Below, piece by piece: positions 9,146-17,692 of a stretch of 64,000 nt of DNA. Location of the stretch: NCBI GenBank assembly GCA_020161835.1, contig JAIUNL010000004.1, positions 129,049 through 193,048 of the forward strand. Reading direction: 5' to 3'. Position numbers and translations under genes: made by a program. The notes under the pieces are model-generated. The model searched no databases, was not told the DNA's origin, and saw only the letters and a list, made by a program, of their open reading frames with translations. Source of the stretch: Bacteroidota bacterium. GTDB lineage: Bacteria > Bacteroidota > JABWAT01. Position 1 is the stretch's first letter. Each line of letters starts with the position of its first letter.

Positions 9146-10210
9146 ATGAAATTCAAATTTAAATATACAAACAAGATCGTCGGCGTTTTCATGCTGGTTG
9201 CTTTGGGATTGCTGATCGGAAGTCTGATTCTGATTACTATCCAACAAAAAGTATTTGTTAAAAAATACGTTTTCAAAGCTCGTTTTCTCGATGCAGAAGG
9301 CTTGTCAACCTCTACCCCGATCCGGTTTAAAGGGTACGAAATCGGACGGATAACCCAATTCAGGCTGAATGAAGAAAATACCATTGATGCAGATTTTACA
9401 GTGGTTGAAGAATACAGAACAAAAATTGTTGAAAACTCAGCCTTGAATAAGGCTAAAAATCCAATTTCCGGAGCAAGTACCATTGAACTGCTTCAGGGTC
9501 CTGATCCCCAGAAAATTTTGCCTGAAGGCGGGCTGATTCCATCCATTGAAATTCCTGAGGGTCGAAGGCTGGTAGATGAAGGTCTGGTCATCAAAACCGG
9601 TGATGTTATTTCTTCAATGCTCGTAAATACTGACCGTTTACTCGAAAATCTCAACCGGGATAACAACGAAAAATCAGGTGCTCTTTTCAGAGCTTTGGTC
9701 AATCTTGCCGATGCTTCAGAAAAGCTCGATAAAACCATGGATCAGATCAGCGTTACATTTGACAAATTCAACAGGGATGGCAACCCGCAGGATGGTGCAA
9801 TTTTCAGAGCTTTGAAAAATATGGCCGATCTTACCGAACAGCTTCAGACCACAACTGCCCTTATCAATAAAAGCCTGATCAAATCAGACACACTGATGTC
9901 TGCTTATGCAAATCCGAACGGATTAGTCGTCAAATTAGCCGACCCGAAAGGTGAGAATTTCATCAAACCGATAAATGAAACCCTTAAAAATCTGAATTAT
10001 TCACTTACAGAGATGGGAAAAATGCTTGTTTTTCTGAATGAGCAGCAACCTGAACTATCTGGTGTAATCAGTGAAGGCAAACAAACTCTTTCAACCGCAC
10101 AAAAAACCCTTGAAGGCATCAACAACAATCCGCTCATCAGAGGCGGAATCCAAAGCGAATCCGAAAAGGAAATTCAAGGTTCAAAACTTCGTCCGAAACA
10201 TACAAAATGA
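9146..10210 (+). CDS. mlaD: MlaD family MCE-domain lipid-binding protein
   Basis: 354 residues: one N-terminal membrane anchor (about 11-31), an MCE domain (about 38-120; LDAEGLSTSTPIRFKGYEIGRI and the NPISGASTIELLQG block) and a long helical C-terminal region (about 130-340) that is longer than in E. coli MlaD. MCE proteins form hexameric rings that hold lipid and work with MlaE/MlaF. No clear Shine-Dalgarno precedes the ATG. The stop overlaps the start of the TPR lipoprotein (ATGA), so the two are coupled. No MlaC or MlaA homologue is seen in the window. Confidence 0.88.
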   Translation: MKFKFKYTNKIVGVFMLVALGLLIGSLILITIQQKVFVKKYVFKARFLDAEGLSTSTPIRFKGYEIGRITQFRLNEENTIDADFTVVEEYRTKIVENSALNKAKNPISGASTIELLQGPDPQKILPEGGLIPSIEIPEGRRLVDEGLVIKTGDVISSMLVNTDRLLENLNRDNNEKSGALFRALVNLADASEKLDKTMDQISVTFDKFNRDGNPQDGAIFRALKNMADLTEQLQTTTALINKSLIKSDTLMSAYANPNGLVVKLADPKGENFIKPINETLKNLNYSLTEMGKMLVFLNEQQPELSGVISEGKQTLSTAQKTLEGINNNPLIRGGIQSESEKEIQGSKLRPKHTK

Positions 10211-11190
10211 AATATCTGCTCATACTTTTACTTAGCCTTGCTGCAGCGTGTTCCTCAATTCCGGAAAATCAGAAAAAACCGACAGAATCGGTTCGTTCAG
10301 CCCGGGATCAAATGCAAAAGGGAATCAGGGCTTCCCTTCAGGAAAATCATGAACTCGCTATTCAGTATTTTCAGACCGCCTACGGGTATTACACTCAGGT
10401 AGATGAAATTAAGGGGAAAATCCGGTCTTGTCTGGCTGTAGCCCGTCAGTATTTGCTGGTAAAAAAAGCAGATCAGGCAGAACCCTGGGTGAACAATGCA
10501 AAAAATCTGATTACACTTTATCAACCCGAATTAAAATCATCACTGCTTTTACTTCAGGTTGAGCAACTCTTTATTTCTGGACAATCTGATTCTGTCATCA
10601 AACTCACAGAGATGAAATTTGAAGCTTCTCCTGAGATTTCAGGACAAATCTGGGCTTATCGGCTTCTTTCAAAAGACCGGCTCAGACAGGAATTTGACGA
10701 TGAACTTGAAGAACTGGAATCTGCTGTTGAAGATATGACTGATCTGAAAGACGATAATGAACTTGAAGATCCGTACGCATACAGTTACTGTTCCTATCTG
10801 ACCGGATGGGCCTACTATGCAAATTCTGATTTTAAAAAGGCACTCCATTTTTACAATCTGGCTTACCGGACTGACCGTGAACTTGAAAATCTGCGTGGTC
10901 TTGCTGATGATGTTTTTGGTATCGCACAAACCAACGAAAGACTGAATGCAATCCCCGAAGCAATCGCCGGGTATTTCAGGGCAACAGAAATGTACCGGCA
11001 AGCTGACCGAAGTGCAGAGGCAGAAGATGCTGAATTCAGGCTTCTAAGGTTAAAACTTCCCGATAGTGAAGCAAGGTTAAAACTTCAGGGTTTACAAAAA
11101 TCAACCCAATCAGACCTTTTAAAATTTGAAATCAAATCCCTTCTCGAAAAACCTGACTCGCTTTTTCGTCATGACAGGATCACGGACTAA
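10207..11190 (+). CDS. TPR-repeat lipoprotein coupled to mlaD
   Basis: 327-residue lipoprotein: signal peptide with lipobox LAAAC, lipidated Cys15, then helical TPR-like repeats, the clearest at about 38-70 (ENHELAIQYFQTAYGYYTQVDEIKGKIRSC) and about 200-275 (SDFKKALHFYNLAYRTDRELENLRGLADDVFGIAQ). The repeat logic predicts a protein-protein scaffold facing the periplasm. Its ATG overlaps the mlaD stop by 4 bp, so it is very likely made with the lipid transporter and may connect it to the outer membrane, a role taken by MlaA/MlaC in proteobacteria. That last point is inference. Confidence 0.8.
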   Translation: MKYLLILLLSLAAACSSIPENQKKPTESVRSARDQMQKGIRASLQENHELAIQYFQTAYGYYTQVDEIKGKIRSCLAVARQYLLVKKADQAEPWVNNAKNLITLYQPELKSSLLLLQVEQLFISGQSDSVIKLTEMKFEASPEISGQIWAYRLLSKDRLRQEFDDELEELESAVEDMTDLKDDNELEDPYAYSYCSYLTGWAYYANSDFKKALHFYNLAYRTDRELENLRGLADDVFGIAQTNERLNAIPEAIAGYFRATEMYRQADRSAEAEDAEFRLLRLKLPDSEARLKLQGLQKSTQSDLLKFEIKSLLEKPDSLFRHDRITD

Positions 11191-11218
11191 AGAACCTCCC
11201 GGTACCCTCAATTGACGA

Positions 11219-11587
11219 ATGAACCCACTTAAACTTGTATATGCCATAGCCGGACTCCTTTTTACAGGAACTGGAATCATTGGCATATTTATCCCGGGTT
11301 TGCCAACAACACCTTTTCTTCTTCTGGCACTTTGGTGTTTTGCCAGGAGTTCCGACCGGCTGCACAACTGGCTGTTAAACCATAAGGTATTAGGTACATT
11401 CATTCGGGATTATCAGGAAAAAGGAGCTCTCCCGCTAAAACTGAAAATCATTTCACTTACCACCATTTTCCTGTCACTTACACTGGCTGTCTGGTTTCAC
11501 GAGTCTGCAACAATCAGAATTGTTGTGATCACTCTCGGCTTAACAGGTGTTTGGGTAATTCTCAGAATACCCACCCTAAAAAATTAA
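11219..11587 (+). CDS. DUF454 (YbaN-like) inner membrane protein
   Basis: 122-residue membrane protein of the DUF454/YbaN family. It has a first hydrophobic hairpin (about 6-40) with the family signature GIFIPGLPTTPFLLLALWCFARSS, a central polar part with the LHNWLLNHKVLG motif, and two further hydrophobic segments (about 75-117). Function of the family is not established. No convincing ribosome-binding site is seen. The gene lies 28 bp after the TPR lipoprotein and could be read through from the mla operon. Confidence 0.85.
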   Translation: MNPLKLVYAIAGLLFTGTGIIGIFIPGLPTTPFLLLALWCFARSSDRLHNWLLNHKVLGTFIRDYQEKGALPLKLKIISLTTIFLSLTLAVWFHESATIRIVVITLGLTGVWVILRIPTLKN

Positions 11588-11683
11588 ATTCAATTACCTG
11601 CCATCTGACGTCAACTTACCTTTAACTTCTTTTTACCCGGGTATATCTGTATTTTTACACCCAATATTTCAAGAAAGAAACAT

Positions 11684-12148
11684 ATGTCCATTTCAATTAA
11701 TCTAGATAAAAAACAGGCCAGACAACTTATTAAGGCTTTATATATTGCAGATTGGGTTTACAATTCAGCCCGTCCCGATGAAGAGATTATTCCTGATATT
11801 TTCATGCTTCAGCAGGAAATTTATCACCAACTGGCATTAAAGGGAAACCGGGATGTCATCGCCGATCAGGAAAATAAAGCCGTTCTTGTTCCAAATGGAT
11901 TGGTTGCGGATGAAGCCGAAGAAATTATGGATTATTTTTCTGAAGTGAAGTTTGTTGTTGATCTGTCAACCAAACTGTCTACACGGGATCTTGAAGAGAA
12001 ATACCCGGATCTTGATTTCGATGAAGCAGAGAATTTTGATGATCTCGAAGACGAATTGCTTGAAATCAATCAGAAATATTTACCTGATCTGATGGAAAAT
12101 GGTGTTAAGCATTTGAGATGGGTTCCGTTAAAACTTGCAAACGGATAA
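11684..12148 (+). CDS. Small acidic protein of unknown function
   Basis: 154 residues, no signal peptide, no membrane segment and no Cys. The N-terminal half is predicted helical (KKQARQLIKALYIADWVYNSARPDEE); the C-terminal half is strongly acidic with runs such as LDFDEAENFDDLEDELLEINQ. I do not recognise the family. AAGAAAG stands 8 bases before the ATG. It is convergent with the Ate-like gene, with only 7 bp between the stops. The composition and GC are like the neighbours, so I treat it as a real gene. Confidence 0.65.
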   Translation: MSISINLDKKQARQLIKALYIADWVYNSARPDEEIIPDIFMLQQEIYHQLALKGNRDVIADQENKAVLVPNGLVADEAEEIMDYFSEVKFVVDLSTKLSTRDLEEKYPDLDFDEAENFDDLEDELLEINQKYLPDLMENGVKHLRWVPLKLANG

Positions 12149-12155
12149 AAATGAC

Positions 12156-12824
12156 TTAAAACGAACCTGAAAAGAACCGTTCGGCGGGAATCCAGTGCTG
12201 AGATTCCCAGTCGTACCGTTCAAGACCAAAAAATTGTTTTTTGTAATCGTAGCAGGAAGGTTCAAGGTGCGCATAACCCGGATAGTAAAATTTCTTTCCG
12301 GTTTTCAGCGAAAACTGAATTTCCATTAGCATGGTAAAAATCCCCAGACCCCGGGCAGCAAAATCCGGCTCAAAAATGCCATAAATACTCGATGTTGACC
12401 AACTTCCAATATCAAGGAAACTGGCCGCAATCAACTTTCCCTCGTAAAAAACTACAATTGTTTTATTTTCAACCGGTACACTATCCGGCTGAAAACTTAA
12501 AAAATCGGAAAGGGATTCGGGCACATTATCACTGAATCGTGATTTGTGTTTGTTGAACAATTCCCTGATTTCACTATCAACGAAGGTTGGCCCTATTTTA
12601 ACAGTGAGATCTTTGTTTTTCCGTACCAGCCTGCGTTGACTTTCTGATTGTTTAAACCGTTCAAGGTTAATCCGGAGGGGAACGATATGCAGGTTTTCGC
12701 CACCGGTTTCCTGACTGTCATATCTGAAAAAATATTCTCCGAAATGACGCCAGCCACCTTCAAGAAGCATATCAAGACCAATTGGGGTCACATTGCCGGT
12801 AACGAAATATTCAGAAAGAGGCAT
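12156..12824 (-). CDS. Ate/Bpt-like aminoacyl-tRNA-protein transferase, cysteine-free
   Basis: 222 residues similar to the arginyl/leucyl-tRNA-protein transferase C-terminal domain (GNAT-like fold). Matching blocks are MLLEGGWRHFGEYFFRY, VPLRINLERFKQSESQRRLVRKNKDL and KFYYPGYAHLEPSCYDYKKQFFGLERY, the last corresponding to the aminoacyl-acceptor region. Classical enzymes attach Arg or Leu to N-terminal acidic residues, the N-degron pathway. The CxxC-type cysteines that precede the PLR motif in classical Ate1/Bpt are absent here (GGENLHIVPLRI), and the N-terminal domain is shortened. A diverged acyl- or aminoacyl-transferase with another target is possible. No ClpS in the window. Confidence 0.65.
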   Translation of the reverse strand: MPLSEYFVTGNVTPIGLDMLLEGGWRHFGEYFFRYDSQETGGENLHIVPLRINLERFKQSESQRRLVRKNKDLTVKIGPTFVDSEIRELFNKHKSRFSDNVPESLSDFLSFQPDSVPVENKTIVVFYEGKLIAASFLDIGSWSTSSIYGIFEPDFAARGLGIFTMLMEIQFSLKTGKKFYYPGYAHLEPSCYDYKKQFFGLERYDWESQHWIPAERFFSGSF

Positions 12825-13010
12825 ACTTTTTCATTTTAGGATTAATCTGTAAAAATAGAAGTTTCTGAAAGCTATTTCACTAAAACCTAACCCGAAATAA
12901 AGTAAAATCGTCAATTCAAATCAGTTTCTAATTGAGTCTGTTTTGGCTAAATCAAGAATACCCACTTTCCCCTTTTCGTCATCCAATGCGGAATTTCTGG
13001 TCCGTTTCGG

Positions 13011-13018
13011 TATCTTTG
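13011..13018 (+). promoter_or_regulatory. Candidate -10/-7 element TATCTTTG upstream of rhlE
   Basis: TATCTTTG matches the Bacteroidota TAnnTTTG core and lies 104 bases before the helicase ATG. No good -35 (TTG) is found at the spacing seen elsewhere in the window, so the call is tentative. The remainder of 12825-13121 shows no gene or other structure that I can support. Confidence 0.35.
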
Positions 13019-13121
13019 TACAGGATCCGGATAAAAATAACGAAATCGCGGATCAGCCAGAACCTAAACCCTCCGGCCTTTTTTCATTATTTTTCACTCT
13101 CCGAAAGCAATTTTACCCTTG

Positions 13122-14405
13122 ATGACTTTTGATTCTCTAGCTCTGATCCCCTCCATTTTAACTGCCTTAAAAGAAGAAGGTTACACAACACCAACCCCCA
13201 TCCAGGAACAGGCAATTCCCCACATTCTGGAACAAAAAGACCTTTTGGGTTGCGCACAAACCGGAACAGGTAAAACCGCAGCCTTCGCTATTCCCATCCT
13301 TCAGCTGCTTCGTGCAGACCAGGATCACGATCACCGGAAAAAAACAATCCGGACCCTGATTTTAACACCAACCCGTGAACTCGCCATTCAGATTGAAGAA
13401 AGTTTCAAAGCTTACGGCCGCCATACCGGACTCAGAACTCTGGTTATTTTTGGCGGAGTCGGACAAAAACCTCAAACTGACGGACTTTACCGCGGAACCG
13501 ATATTCTCGTCGCAACACCCGGCCGTCTTCTCGATCTCATGAATCAGGGATTTGTAAACCTGAGTCATATTCAGATCTTCGTTCTTGATGAAGCAGACCG
13601 TATGCTCGACATGGGTTTCATCCATGACGTAAAAAGAATTATCAATAAGCTTCCTTCAAAGCGACAAACTTTATTTTTCTCTGCAACGATGCCGATGGAA
13701 ATTCAGAAACTTGCCGGAAGTATTTTATCGAACCCAGTAAAAGTAGAAGTCACACCCAACATTACCACAGCTGAAAAAGTGGTTCAGTGGCTGTACATGG
13801 TTGATAAAGACAACAAAAAAAATCTGCTTCTCCATCTGCTCAGAGATGAAAATCTGGAATCAGTGCTTGTTTTTACCCGGACCAAACACGGTGCAGACAA
13901 GGTTTGCAAAGATTTGGTTAAGATGAGTGTAAATGCAGAAGTTATTCACGGCGGAAAGTCACAATCTGCGAGACAACGTGCCCTGAATAATTTCAAAGAC
14001 GGTATTACCCGGGTCCTGATTGCTACTGACATTGCAGCCCGTGGAATAGATGTGGATAATCTGTCACACGTGATCAATTATGAACTCCCCGATGTTCCTG
14101 AAACCTACGTTCACAGAATTGGAAGAACGGGTCGTGCAGGAGCCTCAGGAATTGCATTTTCATTTTGTGATGCCGAAGAAAGAGATAATTTGCGTGACAT
14201 CAAACGCCTGACCGGATTAGAAATCCCCATGGCTGATGACAATCCCTTCCCGATGAAAATTTTTACGGTTGAGCCCAAACCTAAAACGTCTCATTCATCA
14301 AGACCGGATTCCCGTCATCCCCAGCCAACCCAAACCAAACAATTTTTTGGCAAAGGCACCACCGGGTCAAGAAAACCGGCGAATTACAGAAGTAATAATC
14401 CGTAA
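13122..14405 (+). CDS. rhlE: DEAD-box RNA helicase, RhlE type
   Basis: 427-residue DEAD-box helicase. Q motif PTPIQEQAI (25-33), Walker A AQTGTGKT (45-52), PTRELAIQ, TPGRLLDL, DEAD (156-159), SAT, and in the second RecA domain VLIATDIAARGID and HRIGRTGRAG are all present. The C-terminal tail of about 50 residues is basic and rich in Pro, Ser, Thr and Asn, as usual for RhlE-like enzymes acting on rRNA or mRNA. An in-frame TTG lies directly before the ATG at 13122; the latter fits the family start MTFDSL. Stands alone. Confidence 0.93.
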   Translation: MTFDSLALIPSILTALKEEGYTTPTPIQEQAIPHILEQKDLLGCAQTGTGKTAAFAIPILQLLRADQDHDHRKKTIRTLILTPTRELAIQIEESFKAYGRHTGLRTLVIFGGVGQKPQTDGLYRGTDILVATPGRLLDLMNQGFVNLSHIQIFVLDEADRMLDMGFIHDVKRIINKLPSKRQTLFFSATMPMEIQKLAGSILSNPVKVEVTPNITTAEKVVQWLYMVDKDNKKNLLLHLLRDENLESVLVFTRTKHGADKVCKDLVKMSVNAEVIHGGKSQSARQRALNNFKDGITRVLIATDIAARGIDVDNLSHVINYELPDVPETYVHRIGRTGRAGASGIAFSFCDAEERDNLRDIKRLTGLEIPMADDNPFPMKIFTVEPKPKTSHSSRPDSRHPQPTQTKQFFGKGTTGSRKPANYRSNNP

Positions 14406-14420
14406 CTATTGTTATTTTGA

Positions 14421-14454
14421 TACTGGATTGTGGGTTTGTGCCCGGGATCCAGTA
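14421..14454. repeat. REP-like stem-loop after rhlE
   Basis: Arms TACTGGAT (14421-14428) and ATCCAGTA (14447-14454) are perfectly complementary, with an inner GGG/CCC pairing. The right side (GGATCCAGTATCC) resembles the flank of the REP unit at 55503 (GGAATCCAGTATTTT), so it is probably a degenerate member of the same family. It lies 16 bases after the rhlE stop and may act as a message 3' end. Confidence 0.5.
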
Positions 14455-14607
14455 TCCGTTTTATCCAGAAATCCACCGCCCCAATCTTTCCCTTTTTCCC
14501 TTCAGACAAACTATTATTTGGTTCATTCGCCAAAATAATTTAGCTTTATTGAAATATAAAATCGACATGAGTTGTTATCTTTAAACAATAACTATCTTGA
14601 AAAGTCT

Positions 14608-15468
14608 ATGATCCGGTTACTCAATTTTCATTTCAAATCAAACTCAATCAGGCTAAACTGGATTTATACGCTACTGTTTATTCTGATTATTTCAGTTTTA
14701 GATTATCTCTCCGGACCCGAAATTCTGCTTTCTGTTTTTTATGTTGTTCCGGTTGGGTTTGCATCCTGGTTTCTTGGCAGGAAAGCCGGCTTCAGAACAG
14801 CCGTACTTTCTGAAGTGGTTTGGCTGATTACAGACTTTGCACTTCGGAATAATTACGAAGTTGATGGAATTTTAATCTGGAATGCTGTTATACGACTGTT
14901 TTCTTTGCTTCTTGCTTCCTTCCTTTTTTCAAGACTACAGGAAGCAATTAAAACGGAGCATGAACTTTCTCTTGTTGATGGGTTAACCGGGTTGACTAAT
15001 GGCAGGGGTTTCAGGGAAAGAACCAATGTTGAAATTGAACGGATGGTTCGGTCAGGTGAATTGTTCACGATGGTTTATTTCGATCTCGATAATTTCAAAG
15101 CTGTTAACGATACTTTCGGTCACCAGAAGGGTGATGAACTCCTTCGTGCTGTGGCCGATATTATGATCGAAAACCTTAGAAAGGTCGATATTCCTGCCCG
15201 GCTTGGTGGCGATGAATTTGCCATTTTGCTAACCAATACAGAGGCTGAAGGAGCCAGAATAATAATCGGAAAAATAAAACAACAGCTTGATGAACTCATG
15301 AAAAAAAACAAATGGCCGGTTTCTGCCAGTTTTGGTGCCATCAGCTTTGAAACGGTTCCCAACTCTGTGAATGAAATGATAACCCTTACTGACCAGCTCA
15401 TGTATACAGTTAAGAATTCAGGAAAGAATAACATCGCTTTCGATGTTTACCGCAAAGTAAAGGAATAA
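14608..15468 (+). CDS. Membrane-anchored diguanylate cyclase
   Basis: 286 residues: four hydrophobic segments in the first 110 residues (MASE-like, unnamed), then a GGDEF domain (about 117-280). The active site is intact as GGDEF (200-204), with the substrate-site sequence FDLDNFKAVNDTFGHQKGDELL before it. An RxxD inhibitory I-site is present (RKVD, 191-194), five residues before GGDEF, so product inhibition by c-di-GMP is expected. I took the ATG at 14608 over an upstream TTG-type extension because the hydrophobic anchor starts shortly after it. The AraC-like gene follows after 9 bp. Confidence 0.88.
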   Translation: MIRLLNFHFKSNSIRLNWIYTLLFILIISVLDYLSGPEILLSVFYVVPVGFASWFLGRKAGFRTAVLSEVVWLITDFALRNNYEVDGILIWNAVIRLFSLLLASFLFSRLQEAIKTEHELSLVDGLTGLTNGRGFRERTNVEIERMVRSGELFTMVYFDLDNFKAVNDTFGHQKGDELLRAVADIMIENLRKVDIPARLGGDEFAILLTNTEAEGARIIIGKIKQQLDELMKKNKWPVSASFGAISFETVPNSVNEMITLTDQLMYTVKNSGKNNIAFDVYRKVKE

Positions 15469-15477
15469 AAGCGGAAA

Positions 15478-16647
15478 ATGGGATCATATTTCAGTGAATG
15501 GTTTCCTTTTCTTTCTGTTTTAAATTTCACAGCTGCCATTCAGGGTTTATTCCTTGCATACCTGCTCATAAACAGAAAATCCCATACACCCGAACATTTA
15601 CTTCTTGCCGGTTTGGTTACCGCAATGTCAGTTGCTATTCTTGGTGCCGTTCTTGGTTTATCAGGTTATTATAACCAGTTTCCTCACCTGATCAGAGTAG
15701 GTGACCCGCTTGTTCTTCTATTTGGCCCGCTGCTTTTTGGCTATATCCATATCTTAACCCAAAGTAAACTGCCTGTTCATTATTGGGTTCATTTCGTTCC
15801 ATTTCTGGTATACATTGGTAATTTAATTCCTTTTTATGCGCTTTCCGGCACAGAAAAAATTGCTTTTACCAACACGTATTTTCAAACAGAAACGATAAAC
15901 TTAACTGCTTTATCGATTCAGATTACCAGACGAATTCATTTGCTGATATACGTCCTGATTTGTCTGATCTTATTGAAAAAATTTGATCTTACTTTGAAAG
16001 CAAATTTTTCAAACCTTGAAAAGGTAAGTCTAGACAAATCCCGGCTCATTCTCAGATTGTTTGTTTTTCTTTCAATTGCCGGGGTCTTTCTGGTTCTCCT
16101 GAGCTTTTTTATTCCTCTGAATTTTATTGTCCTGAATAATTTAAGTTCACTTTTTATAGGTTTGGTCATTTACTCCTTGGCTTGGGCAAATTGGAATCAC
16201 CAGCCGATTCCCGAAATTGACATCCTGAATCCCAAAATGAATGTATCGGATTTCAAATCAGGAGATTCTGCATTAAAGTCCCGAATCCGCTATACTCTAA
16301 GTGAAGAACAATTTGTTTCGCTATCATTGAAAGTTGACAAGCTCTTAAATGATGACCAATTATATCTTGATCAAAACCTCAACTTGGTTCAGTTAAGCGA
16401 AAAGCTTGGTATCCAACCCTATCAGACTTCCGAGCTGATCAACCGGAAATATAAAGAGTCGTTTTTTGATCTGATAAACAGGTTACGGGTTGATGAAATA
16501 AAAAAACGTCTGACAGACCCGGTTTATTCCCCGTACTCCATTTTGGGAATAGCCCTTGATTGTGGGTTTACCTCAAAATCTTCGTTTAATGCCGCATTTA
16601 AAAAGTTTACCGGTACGACTCCCTCCGAATTCAGAGTTATTAAATAA
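15478..16647 (+). CDS. Membrane-bound AraC family regulator
   Basis: 389 residues: six or seven hydrophobic segments (about 10-240) followed by a cytoplasmic linker and a C-terminal AraC/XylS DNA-binding domain (about 285-387). Both helix-turn-helix units can be read: LNLVQLSEKLGIQPYQTSELINRKY and YSILGIALDCGFTSKSSFNAAFKKFTGTTPSEFR. This architecture is frequent in Bacteroidota, where a membrane sensor directly carries the DNA-binding domain. The input signal is unknown. It starts 9 bp after the diguanylate cyclase. The secreted beta-barrel-like gene 105 bp downstream is a plausible target. Confidence 0.85.
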   Translation: MGSYFSEWFPFLSVLNFTAAIQGLFLAYLLINRKSHTPEHLLLAGLVTAMSVAILGAVLGLSGYYNQFPHLIRVGDPLVLLFGPLLFGYIHILTQSKLPVHYWVHFVPFLVYIGNLIPFYALSGTEKIAFTNTYFQTETINLTALSIQITRRIHLLIYVLICLILLKKFDLTLKANFSNLEKVSLDKSRLILRLFVFLSIAGVFLVLLSFFIPLNFIVLNNLSSLFIGLVIYSLAWANWNHQPIPEIDILNPKMNVSDFKSGDSALKSRIRYTLSEEQFVSLSLKVDKLLNDDQLYLDQNLNLVQLSEKLGIQPYQTSELINRKYKESFFDLINRLRVDEIKKRLTDPVYSPYSILGIALDCGFTSKSSFNAAFKKFTGTTPSEFRVIK

Positions 16648-16752
16648 GTCCGGTTTAACAAACCAGGACGTCCTGATTTCCAAACTCCGGCGATTAAAAT
16701 CAGCAAACAACAGAATTTTGTTCTTGTCAAACCAAAACAAAAGGACAAAAAT

Positions 16753-17295
16753 ATGAAACCGCTCGTCACTTTATTTTTAATCGCAGCTTCTTCAATTTAT
16801 GCTCAACCTGTAAAATATGGCATTGAGGCAGATCCGATTGCTTATGGATTAAAAGGTTACTCAGTTCATGGGCTTGTATATTTTAATAATTGGTCATTTG
16901 ATGCCGGACTATTTGGTGCACAACCACCCGAAACCTATCACGGAAACGATGGTTTTGATGTCATGCTTACTGGTTTTGGGATAAAAGTTCAATATTCATT
17001 TGATCAGTTTCCCGGTCTTTATACTGGAATAGGCGCGGGGATGATTAAATCTGAAGCAACTCATCGGAAATCAAATAAACAAGAAACCGGGAATTCACTG
17101 GGAATCGGTCCGATGATCGGTTATCGGTACTTTCCGTTTTCAGTTCAGGCTGGTAAAATTTCCGGGCTCTACCTTGCGCCCTGGGTAAGTGTTGATTACA
17201 ACTTTCATTACGATAAAGTTGAATTTGGGAATATTAAGTTTACTCAGAAAATCTGGACGGTATTCCCAACAATTCACATTGGGTTCCAGTTCTGA
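16753..17295 (+). CDS. Small outer-membrane beta-barrel-like protein
   Basis: 180 residues with a signal peptide (about 1-17, IYAQP). The mature part alternates hydrophobic and polar residues with many aromatics and ends in GFQF, the C-terminal Phe typical of outer-membrane barrels; strands such as GIKVQYSFDQFPGLYTGIGAGMIKSEA and WVSVDYNFHYDKVEF are readable. Eight strands would fit the length. Function not recognised. AAGGAC is 8 bases before the ATG. The stop overlaps the next start (TGATG). Confidence 0.7.
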   Translation: MKPLVTLFLIAASSIYAQPVKYGIEADPIAYGLKGYSVHGLVYFNNWSFDAGLFGAQPPETYHGNDGFDVMLTGFGIKVQYSFDQFPGLYTGIGAGMIKSEATHRKSNKQETGNSLGIGPMIGYRYFPFSVQAGKISGLYLAPWVSVDYNFHYDKVEFGNIKFTQKIWTVFPTIHIGFQF

Positions 17296-17663
17296 TGGCA
17301 ACTTTACTTCGTCTTGAGGAATTGGGCAAGTTCATTCTTGCCCTCATTTTCTGGTTTTATTCCGGTCTTTCTTTTTGGATTTTTATGATCTTTTTATTTT
17401 TACCGGATATCAGTCTGACCGGTTACTTTTTCGGAAAAAGAGCAGGACTGATTGCCTATAATTGTTGTCACCATCAGGGACTAGCAATTATAACCGGGAT
17501 AACAGGGCATTTCTTGGGTCTTTCGTTGATTGTTGAAATATCCATCATTTTACTTGCACATAGCAGCATGGACAGAATTCTGGGTTATGGTTTGAAATAT
17601 TCTGATCATTTTGGGCACACTCATTTAGGCTGGATTGGCAAAAACACAGCTTTTCCTTTTTAA
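17295..17663 (+). CDS. DUF4260 family membrane protein
   Basis: 122-residue integral membrane protein. It matches DUF4260 in its start (LLRLEELGKFILALIFWF), its central LPDISLTGYFFGKRAGLIAYNCCHH and its C-terminal LLAHSSMDRILGYGLKYSDHFGHTHLG. Three or four membrane segments; several His residues in conserved positions suggest metal or cofactor binding, but no function is established for the family. Its ATG overlaps the stop of the barrel-like gene by one base, implying coupling. Confidence 0.82.
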   Translation: MATLLRLEELGKFILALIFWFYSGLSFWIFMIFLFLPDISLTGYFFGKRAGLIAYNCCHHQGLAIITGITGHFLGLSLIVEISIILLAHSSMDRILGYGLKYSDHFGHTHLGWIGKNTAFPF

Positions 17664-17692
17664 ATCATATTTTACATACATGGAGGTTATTT

